64,000 bases of DNA from Doris montereyensis (Eukaryota; Mollusca; Gastropoda; Nudibranchia; Dorididae). Of the stretch, positions 55,901 through 64,000 are shown piece by piece. The stretch spans positions 20,849-84,848 of the forward strand of contig JAXRKP010000990.1 of assembly GCA_037039925.1 (NCBI GenBank), written 5' to 3'. A program made the translations under genes and the position numbers. Under the pieces are notes generated by a model. The model did no database searches and had not been told where the DNA came from. It saw only the letters and a program-made list of their open reading frames with translations. Within the stretch, counting starts at the first letter, position 1, and every line of letters starts with the position of its first letter.

Positions 55901-58900
55901 GCATAGACAATTTAAGGCCTATGACTGCATAACACGTGTAGGGCAAAGATGATTTTAAGGCATACTGCTACATTGCATGAGTAGGGTTTATGTAATTTCA
56001 AGGCTTATTGCTATATGTAACATTAGATATAGGGCAAAGATAGCTTAAGGGTTACGTATAAGTCTCACAAACAAGAATCAGCCTCTGAGTCCCTGCAGGG
56101 ACATGTAAATATCTTTCATGATTCTTTCAAGATAATTTTAAAAAATCAACAAAAACTCTTATCCTAAATAACGTCGCTGTACCAAATCCTATTTAATATG
56201 CATGAAAATCTTGAAGATACCACATATTTATAAACATTAACATTAAGTCCTTTAGCAGATTAAAGGGATATCATAGAAAACCTTGTCACTCCAGTCCCAC
56301 CAAAATGTACATCAATACTTATCATAGATGTTCATCCTTCTACACTAAACTTGATTCACTGGGTACAAAATCAAAGGCACTGTGCACATGAAATAATAAC
56401 ACTTTTTATCTTTACCTCTTCTGTGCTTACAACTGAAAGCGAAAAATCTGGTGGCAAAAGAGCGAGCAGTTCCATCTTCGTCTACCATCACAAAATCAGG
56501 CTGGATCTGGCAGTGGAACGAAGTTGGCTGGCTGTAAACACTCCAGGCCTTTGCACAGGGACAGGATGATTGTTTGACATTTCTGAAAGTGAATAATAAC
56601 AACATAATGACAATCCCTTTCTCTTTCTCTTCTTTTTTAAATTTCAACTCATGCTTATCTCAATAACAGCACTCATTTTCATAACATATGAAACCTGCAA
56701 CACTGCATCAAAGTAAATAAATGAAAATATTTCCTAAAAATTTTGTGACCAGTAACCATCTGACATACCTCTTTAGTTGGTGGTGAGTCATCCACAAGTT
56801 TTGACAAAAGTTCACCTTTAAGCTCAACCAGGACATAAGCGTGACGGTTGTTCTGATACAAAAAGATGACGATGACAAAGAGCAAGTCAAAATTTCCATG
56901 TATTAAGCATTTCATAACAAAGCATATGTGATGAAATAACAATGTAAATTTAGCAGCGAAAGTCGCAAATCATTCAAGTCTAAACATAATTTTGAAAAAG
57001 TGGAGAAAAAAAGCTCTTACGAAATGACATCCATCTAATTTGTCTGATGAGATATATGTAAAGTGAGATACTTTTACACAATGTTTGAAGACACTCTAAA
57101 GAATTAAAAGGCGAAATGATTGATTGACTGGATAAGCTGGGTACAACAGGGAAAAATAGGGGAGGAAGAGAGGAGGAACAGAGATTGATATAATTTGCTA
57201 ACCGATATCACAAAGTAGAAAACATTCCAGTTACAAACCTTATCAAAAAATACAGCAGACACTGGTTCCAAATACGGTGATGAAAAAATACAATATGCTG
57301 ACATCTGCATAAGGAATTCCTCTTTCCCTAAATGGTTCCCACTGTTCAAGAAGTATTCCTGAAAGAGATGAATGGAACCAGTCAGTCTTTCATTCTGGGA
57401 GTCAAATGGTATTACAAGTATGTAAGAGCAGAAACAAGATAGATTCAAAAACTTGCCACAAGGACCTCTAAATTCATTCATGTATGCATAAGCCTGCAAA
57501 AATGTTTCCATTCATTAAAAAGTCTCAAATTTGGTGCCAATCTTAACATTGGTGGACTGCAACCATTGCAATGACAACTTGCAGATAAAGGGCTTTCAGT
57601 TCAATCATAATACAGCATTCCAAAAACGACCTGATCGGGTGTGCAGATTACAAAATTATACATGCTGGCATTGACTGGAACATTCAATGTTTGTCTTAAT
57701 GATTGAAATTTCATTGATTTTAAAGATTTGCCTTCTTCATGACATTTCTCAGCTTGATGGATGAATTACCTTAATAAGCACCGGTTTTCCAGCAAATGTA
57801 GCTGAAAACATGGCACTGGAACTGTCCCCCAACACAGACATGGTGAAATGCTCTGGTGCATAGGATGTTTTGACAAGACCATTATACATCTGTCGAAAAA
57901 GAAAATCAGGGTGAAAAGAATATGAAAGAAAAGAAGATGGCACAAAAAATACATCAAAAATAATTCTTCATTCATTTTATGACTTCTTCAGGCAAATACA
58001 TTTTTGATTTGCTGAAACGTTATCATCTCAAATGGAAGAGTTAATTGAATAAATAACAAAATGATAAAGATGAATGTATCTATGTACATTGAATGAAAAA
58101 ATCAATACTTATTAAAGATAGAAATATTTGTCCTTTGTGCCTATAACCTCCCATAAAAATATTAAAGAAGCTGCAAGGGAATTAAACCATATTCGTCAAG
58201 CACTGGTAACTATTTCTTTACGATTTCCTTATGGCATTTATATTTCCGTATCTGACAAATTCTTTTAATTTCATCTTAAATCTTTAATATATTATAAAAC
58301 TCTCATATTTGTCCAATTTATTTGCATGCTATTTATTCATTGCTTATTCATCAAAACTATAAAGCCAACATCCTGCATTGATGACACTGTAATTCATGAC
58401 AGAAAGAGAATTTGCTCTACATACCAGATGGTTCTTGAGTGCAGAGTCTTGACCTGACAGCAATTCAGGAAAATGGTCACTAGCCAACTCACTCATTTCA
58501 CCCTGATGAAAACACAATTAAAGTTCAAATTGTTAATGTTCATAAATGAATATACAGGATGCCTCTAAATCATTACCCGATAAAGAACTGAAATAACTAA
58601 AAAAAAAACAGCTACACTTAAAATTAACTGGTTTTTATAAACATTGCCAGAAATGTATTGATATTTTTACCGATACAGTGGTATCGGTCAAGAACCTGCC
58701 GCCTGAGAACCCAGTCCGCCTACGACCCAGCATTTCCGGGCAATGGAATTTTCTGTATCCAAATATACAACTCCGCTTTTAAGATTGCTTGTTACAGCCT
58801 GATCCGCCTTAGAACCCGGTCTGATCGTGAGCTGAGAATCATGAAAACAATAATCCCAGCTCAATTTATGCTAATAATTGCCGATAACCTGTGATATGTT

Positions 58901-60984
58901 GCAGGTGAATCATAAAAAGGCGGGTGGGAAATCTATTGCATTTGATCAGACATCAGTAAGTGTTAACTCATCACCCGCCCTTGCCGCCTGTGACCATGCC
59001 TTGGTGCCTGGTAGCTGTCACATGCCAATATAATAGTAGAGGCAAGGCAATTACACGGCTAGCATTGCAACATCAAAGGCAGATGACAGGCAGGGTAAGG
59101 ACAGCCCTCTTATTGTTGTGAGTTTTTCTCAGGCCGCCTTGCATTTGTGATCAACATTCCTCTTTTCTGATTGGCTGAAATATGAATGACCATTCACAGT
59201 GTTTTCAACATGTATGGAAAAGATTGCACACATCTCTACTTTGTACTATCATAAGTTATAAACTTTCATTCATTTGCTCAGCTCACTGGAGGCTCGGTTA
59301 TCTACCTGCAAAGACTGCATATTTTTTCGCTTATATCATTTCAAGCGCAGCTTTAGATCATCATAATGCCTACACGAGGCAATTCCTTGATAACAAACAG
59401 AAACTGCATATCTATCGAAGTCTGGCTAAAGTTTTACAGTCGAGGGGAATAACCAATAAAAAGTTTATTAATAATGAAACAAAAATACAAGGCATGTCGG
59501 AGTTCACCTTAGAACCTGATCTGCCTTGAAAGCCACTCTTTCTGTCTCCCGATGATCAGGTTCTTAGTAGACATCATTGTACCTATTTCCTCAATGTCCA
59601 GCTGTATTCTAGACTCTACATGAAACCCTCCATATTTCATCAGCATCACCAAACGCTGTTTCATTTCATGTGATTTCTAACATTTGGAATGTCATACAAG
59701 CTACTGCTCGGATCTCAATTTTCAGGTAGTTTAGGTCTTTGACTGGGGTGGTGAAAACACTGTCTTTGATATAACCCTAAAAGAAAGGCTGAAGGGAGTA
59801 TTATCACCAGTCTAGCAGACCAAGCGACGGGTCCATCTCTCCCAATCCACCTAGTAGGAAAACGTTTGTTTACGAAGTTACCAGACTTCTTGGCCCCCAA
59901 TGAGGAGGAGCACCGTCTTGCTGAAAGATGATTTCAGGTTGTAAAGTATGCAGTGAAAGAACACAGAGAAAAGCAAGAATTGATGCTCAACGTGAAGAAG
60001 ACAAAATTAATGGATATAGACAAGTGCAATCAAGAGGCAGAAATAGAAATAGAAGAAGGGGAAGTGGAAAGAGTCAACATCTTTGAGTATCCAGGGGCTA
60101 GAATTGAAGCCAATGGGAAAACAACTCCAGAGATAGACCACGACTCGCAATGGCAAACATCAAATTTAAAAAAGATGGAAAAGACCTGGAAAGGACAATG
60201 CACAGACACAACATTAAGAATCTTAACAAGCATTGTCATCCCAACAGTAATATATGGATGCGAAGCATGGACACTGAACAGAGAGGACAGTAAAAAAATA
60301 ACATCCTTTGAAATGAGATGTTACCGAATAATAATGAGAAAAGATAAAGAACGAAAAAGTCCTTGAAAGAATAAAGGTTCAACTCTAATGGCTTCTCAAC
60401 ATAAAGAAGCAGAAACTCAAATATTTTGGGCACATAAAGAGACATAAAACAATGGAAAAAAGAATACTAGAAGCAAAATCACAAGGTAAGAGAGGGAGAG
60501 GGAGACCAACACACAGATGGGAACAGGACGTAACAGACTGGCTGGACATGCCAGTAAGAGAGGCTGGAAGGTTGGCTGCAAACAGTGAGGACTTTCATGT
60601 AAAGATTCAGGATACGCCATGAATGAATGAATGAAAGCATCAAACTGAGGGATCGCATACAATGCTAACATTGTCCATATACGTCATTGACGTTATGGTG
60701 TTCTCGCTAAGGAAGAATGGTCCAATGACTCTGTTTTTCATCAAAGTGCACCAGACATTGAGCTTTGGGGAGTTGCATCTGATTTCAAGTATCTTGTCTG
60801 GTTTCTGAGTTTCCCAAACTCGTGAGAAGCATATTAAAAAAAAATTTTAAGCAATTTTCTACATTGTGCATTTGATTTGGTGTCTTTAGGTCAAGCAGCT
60901 TTAAAGTTATTTCAATTCTTTCTTGCATAATAATTTAGAGACATCCTGTATAATAATAAGAAAAATAATAATAATAATAATAAT

Positions 60985-61046
<62 letters not shown>

Positions 61047-63930
61047 ATTCATATTTTCAAAAAACAGGGAAACATGTTTCTATAACAATAAAAGGATATC
61101 ATGAATTGAAAATGTATTCTTAGGGGGAAAGCCATTATATAAATCTAAATTAACATGATCAATGGAATTTGATTGTTTTAAGTCTTAAGTGTATACAAGA
61201 TCAATTAGCATATTTACCTTATATAAATAAATATTACTTTAAATGGAAGATGACATTAAGACAAAGCTTAAACACCGTCTCACTTAATGAAGTAATACAT
61301 GTATAGAACATTTTTACACGTAATACTATGCAGATGCAGCATTGGATGACAAGTTTTAAACGCAATCAAATATTCATACCATCATTTTGTCTTCCTGTGA
61401 AAGAGCATCGTGAAGTTTTGTTCGAAGGTCTTCCAAGTCTTTGGCTATAGTTTCAAGTTCCTCAGTTTCTTGATTCTAGATGAAAAAAAAGGAATAAAAA
61501 TACAAAGAGGTTACGAAAGAAAAAATAAATGACACCTTATGTTCGAATTTAGCTAATGTAAAGCATATCAAACAAATTTAGGTTAAATAGGTAATGATTA
61601 GCAAAACATTTTCACAAGACTTGAAAATAACCGAAGGAAAAATTAGCAGATCGACAACCGTCATCACTAAAATCTGCATTAAAAAACTAACATCTAACAA
61701 AGAATAAAGTAACAACAAAATTGAAAAAAATTGAATAAGACTGAAAATTTTGGAGTAGACCATGTTGTGGTACAGATAGTTTATGACCACAGCCGGATCT
61801 CACATTCCCCTCATAATGAGGTCTTATTCACCACGTGTAAATAAATGGTAAATTTATATAATCACACAAACCTCCTCAGCATCTACTTTGTCGGCGAGTT
61901 TGTGCCTCAGCTTAGACTTGAGGCTTTTCAGTTTGGATCGCACTTCTTTGAGTTTGTCCAGCGAAGGAGCTGACTCAAGCCATGGACTGATCTGTTCAAG
62001 CAGGCTGCTGAACTCATTTTTAACGTTGCATAGGTGATCCACACAATTGCACTCTTCCCTAAGATCACGTAGTAGACTTTGTACTAAGGTGCCAATAAGA
62101 ATTGAATCAGGACCACTCTCCTGTAAAAGGAAGAAATTTACGTTACATGCAAGCCATCATTACATCCTGGTTTTGAAATACAGAATTATGCATTAAATTT
62201 TCAGAAGCTGACATAATATTCTGAATAGAAATAAAAAAATAAAAAATACATGTGATTTATCCCAAGTGAGGAAAGTTCTTTGAAGCAGTCATCATCTATC
62301 AAGATTTGGCTTCACATTTTCCCATAATGATGATTTCATTACTTTCACTCCAAATTTTCATCAGTTTTCATTTTCATCAAAATGTGACGACATAGATCTG
62401 TCTAAAATAATGTCTGTATAATTATACTCATTTTTCTTTCTTTCTGGAACATGTCCATTGCCTTTATCTTTCTTTTTTATGCATTATAGTGTAATTAAAG
62501 GTTGTAAAACCTATCAACAACCCTTTGATATTGATACGATATGATGTGATGATATATATAATATTTATCCATATCACAGATGGCAATAAAAAAAATCAGC
62601 TATGATAAAACAAATTAAAAAACAAATAACAAAGATCACAACTCACCGTGTTTGACACTAAGATTTCCTGTTGAAGTGCCATGGTGTGCTCCTTGAGTGA
62701 AGGTGTCATGTCCAGCACAGTTTCAGCATCCTCTTGATCAGGGTCAAGTGAAAGCAACTGAAATGATCAAGACATTCCACATCAAGTTATATTTCATCTA
62801 TCATTTTATAAGAAAAAGTATCTGGACAAGTACAGAAAAATAAATACAAAGAAACTTAGATTAAATGTATATCTATATATCTCTATACAAAACTTTACAC
62901 TTCGCACATGATTGAAGGGGTCAGTTCAATAGTGTGCCTTGGTCCATTTTCGAGTAAAACAAGACAGAGAGATAATCCTACGGAATAAATAGAAATCATG
63001 CTTCCTGAAAAGTATGAAAATGATATGATGAAAGTACATCTCGTTTATAGCTGTTTGAAATTTGGAATTCCCAAAGCCAACAGTGCCATGCTTTTTAACA
63101 TTTTTTCTCTAAATGACATAATTGTGACTTAGGCAAACTATTGAAATGACCTCTTCAATTATTCTAAACCATTTTTTCTCATCTCTCACTTTGGCCTTGA
63201 ATGCTAAAATGGACAATGATTTGTGGATTTCATTGTATACACTTGCATAGGTAGATTAGACATAAAAATTCAAGTCATTAAGAAATGCAAACAAACAAAA
63301 TCAGAAATTACTTTTAATTTTCTTTATCACAAAATGTGCCTTGCCGCTTGGCTATCATGTCTTTCCATTTTCCACAATAGTCTGTTGCACTGATGGTAAC
63401 GTTATTTGTATTAATCCCCACCATTTCGAGATGTTGTCTAACATTCTTCTTCGTTATCGTCTTGGGCTTCTTTTTCTTTTTTTTATCAGATGTTCTTATC
63501 CTTTCTTTCTCATTATGTGCCCAAAGAATTTTGACTTTCTTTTGGTTTCAGTTATTTTCTACATAAATCAAGAGAGAAAGAAACGAATTGATGACAACAA
63601 AAAAGAAAAGAAAAAAAAGGACAGACAAAACAAAGGTGAGCAGCCCCACTTTCTACCTTTCACAATATATCTTGTAAACACAAGTACATGTATAGGAAAT
63701 AGTATAACATATCTTAATAATATAACAGTATAAACATATACCAACCATATAACAATATTTTTTTAAAGTTAACAGTCTCTTGATATAAAATTACTTTGTC
63801 AAAGCATTAGTCAGCAGGCAATTTTCTTTTAGACAAATACCTGTTTCATCTCGCCAAACAATGATCCAACTTTTGATTCTGTGGTGTCACTCATTCTGCG
63901 AGCATCAGTAATTTCTGTTTTTTTCTGAAC
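43827..63930 (-). CDS. STK31: STK31 (TDRD8)-like gene, C-terminal part
   Basis: STK31 is a germline protein with a Tudor domain, a coiled coil and a C-terminal kinase-like domain. Exons in order are 63841-63930, 62647-62757, 61872-62120, 61380-61475, 58425-58502, 57770-57889, 57239-57493, 56769-56852, 56416-56582, 54062-54196, 53057-53125, then more tentatively 47915-48008, 45956-46283 and 43827-43920. The first seven junctions are all phase 0. Recognisable blocks are KLKEVRSKLKSLKSKLRHKL, ELASDHFPELL, FAGKPVLIK (beta-3 Lys kept), HAYVLVELKG (hinge) and QEMLAPELKHQRISVEPSHF (the APE-like segment). The HRD motif is not preserved, so it is probably a pseudokinase, as in other STK31 proteins. 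An exon for helices F-H is missing between 53.1 and 54.06 kb. The Tudor exons lie beyond 64000. Confidence 0.78.
44463..44636 (+). repeat. SINE family S4, tRNA-derived, copy 2
   Basis: TCTCAGTTGGTAGCCCACTT (A box), GCGGGTTCGATCCCC (B box) and the body TTCCTTGTATTTGTCTTGTC with TTCCTATGGGGCTTTCATAT match the copy at 15037. Confidence 0.78.
44720..45020 (-). repeat. SINE family S1, minus copy
   Basis: Minus-strand head GGTGTCATTGGTCGAATGGT, B box GGGTTTGAATC, body AACACACATTTTCCCAATCA and tail GGCCGTAACGGCCTTGAAC. A further partial S1 body follows at 45021-45067. Confidence 0.72.
45070..45138. repeat. ~68-bp repeat pair with 52374-52440
   Basis: AGACTACCCAAGGTC(C/T)GACA, CAAGA(A/T)TGTGG, GTGGGTAC(C/T)CAAAAAAGTAG and GTGGTTTAAAA are shared between both locations, in the same orientation. 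Confidence 0.75.
45190..45490 (+). mobile_element. Penelope-type terminal repeat, copy 3
   Basis: It is collinear with 24800-25130 and with the right arm at 18493-18584. The hammerhead-like core is better kept here (CTGACGAAGGG, TTATACCCGAAATG, at 45380-45402), followed by TTTGTTCTGTCTTTATTAGT. Confidence 0.55.
45585..45860 (-). repeat. SINE family S1, minus copy
   Basis: Plus-strand reading: TTCCTTCAAGGCCAATATGG, AAGCTAGTGCTTGTACCCAT, CTAAGGAACACAACATCAGA and GATCCCAGTCCCACACTTAA. It ends next to the Gln-rich exon. Confidence 0.68.
45956..46283 (-). CDS. STK31: Gln/Pro-rich exon
   Basis: The acceptor is TTTTTATTAG and the donor AG|GTTTGA (weak). It codes DCKHKSAMRLLSAKKIHHCS, SPPLPKVMGSNPSYNQAVS, a block of about 40 residues dominated by QQP and PQQ, an acidic NENDQEESSKDSF, then GTFEKLEMLL. 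Length is 2 + 324 + 2 nt, phase-compatible with candidates on both sides. The tail would be disordered. It could also belong to a separate gene. Confidence 0.5.
46720..47010 (-). repeat. SINE family S2, minus copy, decayed head
   Basis: Plus-strand blocks CCCAGACTGCCCTGTAAACA, GGGATCTTTAACATGTACAG and AGTGTTGTGATCTAAACACA match the other S2 copies. The head is poorly preserved. Confidence 0.6.
47165..47370 (-). repeat. SINE family S1, truncated minus copy
   Basis: Contains AAAGTCCCTTCAAGACTGGT, CACGGTCCATAGATCCAG, CCAGTCTGCCGCAGG and GATGCTGGTACCCATTTG. The tRNA-like head is missing. Confidence 0.6.
47915..48008 (-). CDS. STK31: Candidate exon upstream of the Gln-rich exon
   Basis: The open frame MKYSRNRHSSLYDASAKNDG then LIYADTGSSSS ends at TCATCAG|GTTGGC with one base over, which completes Asp with the first two bases of the Gln-rich exon. 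The 5' border is unsettled: CCAG at 48009 is a weak acceptor, and a better one near 48070 would need a frame repair. Low-complexity sequence limits confidence. Confidence 0.35.
48080..50200. other. Unannotated 2.1-kb stretch
   Basis: AT-rich with a pyrimidine-rich part at 49120-49460. No coding match was recognised on either strand. Several AGATCTAGATC palindromes lie at 49070-49185. Confidence 0.4.
50215..50480 (-). repeat. SINE family S1, minus copy
   Basis: Plus-strand blocks GACATGACACTAGTCTGTCG, CAAGCTGTGCTGAACCCATT, AGGAATACACGTCAGACC and CCTAACTGCAAGACCATC follow S1 order. Confidence 0.62.
50815..51590. repeat. 27-bp minisatellite, about 28 copies
   Basis: The unit is AAATGAAACAAAGTAGTAGA followed by AGAATGT, with GGACGT, GGTATGT and AGTACGT variants. 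Because 27 is divisible by 3 and the unit lacks stops on the complement, all three minus-strand frames stay open for 260-290 codons (e.g. repeats of FTFFYYFVS). These are not genes. Confidence 0.96.
51600..53050. other. Intronic sequence, little recognised
   Basis: Apart from the second copy of the 68-bp repeat at 52374-52440, no exon or repeat family was identified. Confidence 0.4.
53057..53125 (-). CDS. STK31: STK31-like exon, kinase C-lobe end
   Basis: Exactly 23 codons after TTTTACTAG: MHHPSARLLERKDGTVDFAH then LSL, donor CTG|GTATTT. The ..mHHPsarLl pattern suits the last kinase helix. Read through the donor, a stop follows after seven codons, so it could also be the true C-terminus. Confidence 0.5.
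53130..54060. other. Intron(s); kinase F-H exon expected but not seen
   Basis: Roughly 45 residues of the kinase C-lobe should be coded here. I saw no open block with correct phases. A CAGGCAGAGAGCC / CAGGAAGAGC motif pair near 53520-53630 may be a decayed repeat. Confidence 0.35.
54062..54196 (-). CDS. STK31: STK31-like exon, activation segment and helix F
   Basis: 45 codons, acceptor TTTCTTAG, donor TGG|GTGAGT, phase 0. It reads ADRCASRFLPTSNQEMLAPE then LKHQRISVEPSHFTDVYYLG and LLALW. APEL is the kinase APE motif; the DVYYLG stretch corresponds to the D-x-W/Y-x-x-G of helix F. No frame break. Confidence 0.85.
54552..55817 (+). mobile_element. mariner element with intact ends, dead transposase
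   Basis: It is flanked by TA on both sides (54550-54551, 55818-55819). The terminal inverted repeats run about 60 bp (left GTCATAAAAGTTCTAGGACT, then GGTGTCACAAAAGG; right complement GTCAGAAAAGTTCGAGGACT, then GGTGTCACAAAAGA). Inside are broken pieces of a Mos1-type transposase: CCGGAGCGGAAGG-coded basic block, LETEPDLLGRVITGEVMS-like, LHHNNTAAQNVLSIRQV, NLPTHPTRLDVIFPLPQAKG and GWANAFDIRGITS. Catalytic aspartates are lost or out of frame. It sits in an intron of the STK31-like gene, opposite in orientation. Confidence 0.85.
55820..56415. other. Intronic sequence, tandem-like TTAAGGC(C/A)TA motif
   Basis: Loose repeats of the form AGGC(T/A)TATTGCTATAT..TAG..ATAGGGCAAAGAT recur four or five times at 55815-56050, suggesting an old ~55-bp tandem array. 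Confidence 0.45.
56416..56582 (-). CDS. STK31: STK31-like exon, catalytic-loop region (two frame breaks)
   Basis: After CTTTCAG it reads in phase KCQTIILSLCKGLECLQPAN FV, then one base on CQIQPDFVMVDED, then one base on ELLALLPPDFSLSVVSTEE to GAG|GTAAAG. Removing two bases (near 56510-56519 and 56465-56476) gives 165 nt and phase 0. The HRD position lacks the catalytic Asp; a DF doublet stands near the DFG place. This supports a pseudokinase. Confidence 0.72.
56769..56852 (-). CDS. STK31: STK31-like exon, kinase hinge
   Basis: 28 codons after TTTTTGTATCAG: NNRHAYVLVELKGELLSKLV then DDSPPTKE, donor GAG|GTATGT. It corresponds to the beta-5/hinge segment of the kinase-like domain. Confidence 0.84.
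57239..57493 (-). CDS. STK31: STK31-like exon(s), kinase N-lobe insert
   Basis: A continuous 85-codon frame from TTTTTGCAG to AAG|GTTTGT reads AYAYMNEFRGPCGKFLNLSC to GKEEFLMQMSAYCIFSSPYL and EPVSAVFFDK. An internal acceptor, CATCTCTTTCAG at 57359, would start a 40-codon exon in the same phase. The first 45 codons may therefore be intron or an alternative exon. The second half aligns with the helix C-beta 4 region. Confidence 0.75.
57770..57889 (-). CDS. STK31: STK31-like exon, glycine-loop and beta-3
   Basis: 40 codons after TTTTTCGACAG: MYNGLVKTSYAPEHFTMSVL then GDSSSAMFSATFAGKPVLIK, donor AAG|GTAATT. The nucleotide loop lacks the G-x-G pattern while the beta-3 Lys (VLIK) is retained, as in STK31 kinase-like domains. 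Confidence 0.87.
58425..58502 (-). CDS. STK31: STK31-like exon, pre-kinase linker
   Basis: 26 codons, acceptor TTCATCAG, donor CTG|GTATGT: GEMSELASDHFPELLSGQDS then ALKNHL. The LA..wFPEL pattern precedes the kinase domain in STK31. Confidence 0.82.
58660..59575. other. Possible unclassified DNA element
   Basis: The segment is more GC-rich than its intron surroundings. It is bounded by TCAAGAACCTGCCGCC at the left and GATGATCAGGTTCTTAGTAG at the right, with further inverted motifs (CCTGATCCGCCTTAGAACCC; CCTTAGAACCTGATCTGCCT) just inside. A 115-codon frame at 59182-59529 has no known domain. Target duplication was not found. Confidence 0.3.
59940..60640 (+). pseudogene. LINE ORF2 C-terminal relic with (ATGA)n tail
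   Basis: NVKKTKLMDIDKCNQEAEIE, VNIFEYPGARIEANGKTTPE, TLRILTSIVIPTVIYGCEAW, TSFEMRCYRRI-type block, KLKYFGHIKRHKTMEKRILE and GKRGRGRPTHRWEQDVTDWL, MPVREAGRLAANS. This is the RT thumb to C-terminus of a craniofacial development protein 2-like LINE. One frameshift near 60355 splits it. It ends in ATGAATGAATGAATGAA at 60618-60634, the expected LINE 3' microsatellite. Better preserved than the other LINE relics here. Confidence 0.82.
60962..61045. repeat. (AAT)n microsatellite
   Basis: About 27 AAT units with one ATTATAAT interruption. Confidence 0.96.
61380..61475 (-). CDS. STK31: STK31-like exon, second coiled-coil segment
   Basis: 32 codons after TTTCATCTAG: NQETEELETIAKDLEDLRTK then LHDALSQEDKMM, donor ATG|GTATGA. 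Strongly helical and charged; corresponds to the coiled-coil stretch following the KLRHKL block. Confidence 0.83.
61872..62120 (-). CDS. STK31: STK31-like exon, main coiled coil
   Basis: 83 codons, acceptor TTTTACAG, donor GAG|GTTTGT, phase 0. It codes ESGPDSILIGTLVQSLLRDL, NVKNEFSSLLEQISPWLES and KLKEVRSKLKSLKSKLRHKL with ADKVDAEE. The K.lr.KlksLKsklRhKL..K stretch is the strongest single link to STK31. Confidence 0.86.
62647..62757 (-). CDS. STK31: STK31-like exon
   Basis: 37 codons after CATTTCAG: LLSLDPDQEDAETVLDMTPS then LKEHTMALQQEILVSNT, donor ACG|GTGAGT. Open, well-bordered and phase 0; the family match here is weak by eye. Confidence 0.72.
62758..63840. other. STK31-like intron, nothing recognised
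   Basis: AT-rich intronic sequence. A 130-codon plus-strand frame at 63341-63733 is Lys-rich at its end and has no family features. Confidence 0.45.
63841..63930 (-). CDS. STK31: STK31-like exon, most upstream in window
   Basis: 30 codons, acceptor CTTTTCAG, donor CAG|GTATTT, phase 0: VQKKTEITDARRMSDTTESK then VGSLFGEMKQ. Preceding exons, including any Tudor domain, lie right of the window. Confidence 0.68.
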
Positions 63931-64000
63931 CTGAAAAGATCAAAATCAACATATTATTCAACATCAATATAACTTTGTGTAAAGTACATAAAATTATCCA

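Noticed and set aside
63341..63733. 130-codon plus-strand frame ending in a Lys-rich tract
   Set aside because: No recognisable family; it is antisense within an STK31-like intron and ends in an A-rich run.

Overview
This is an animal nuclear genome window. It is AT-rich, carries intron-split genes, and has abundant tRNA-derived SINEs, decayed LINEs, several DNA-transposon superfamilies and very long trinucleotide microsatellites. The repeat mix and the protein matches suggest a lophotrochozoan, most likely a mollusc; that is inference, since no marker in the window settles it.

Three host genes are recognisable, all on the minus strand. (1) A MON1 homolog (Rab7 exchange-factor subunit) starts at 10904. 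Six exons run leftwards to 1350, and the C-terminal exons lie beyond base 1. (2) A 12-TM major-facilitator transporter of the MFSD4 / NaGLT1 type has exons at 36484-36630, 28640-28778 and 25235-26293; its first exon was not found. (3) A STK31 (TDRD8)-like gene runs from beyond base 64000 down to a stop at 43827. The window holds its coiled-coil region, a degenerate kinase domain and a Gln/Pro-rich tail; the Tudor part would lie off the right edge.

Layout: 1-10.9 kb MON1 with SINE-filled introns; 11-13.2 kb LINE relic, CA and AAT runs, then a 0.8 kb purine-only-like tract; 14.4-15.8 kb AGT arrays on both sides of a tRNA-like SINE; 17-19.9 kb LINE tails, a Penelope-type palindrome, a piggyBac deletion derivative and a reverse-transcriptase relic; 22.4-25.1 kb AAT array, LINE endonuclease relic, pogo/Tigger relic and a Penelope-type tail; 25.2-36.6 kb the transporter, whose second intron hosts an unclassified transposase-like relic; 37.7-40.2 kb a PIF/Harbinger element with its MADF partner gene antisense inside the transposase intron; 43.0 kb a hAT MITE with a perfect 8-bp target duplication; 43.8-64 kb the STK31-like gene with SINEs, a 27-bp minisatellite, a complete-ended mariner relic and a LINE tail in its introns.

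A recurring theme is that otherwise well-preserved exons of all three host genes carry single-base frameshifts, several at homopolymers. I read these mainly as assembly indels rather than three independent pseudogenes, but the sequence alone cannot decide. No RNA genes other than tRNA-like SINE heads, no CRISPR and no prokaryotic signals were seen.
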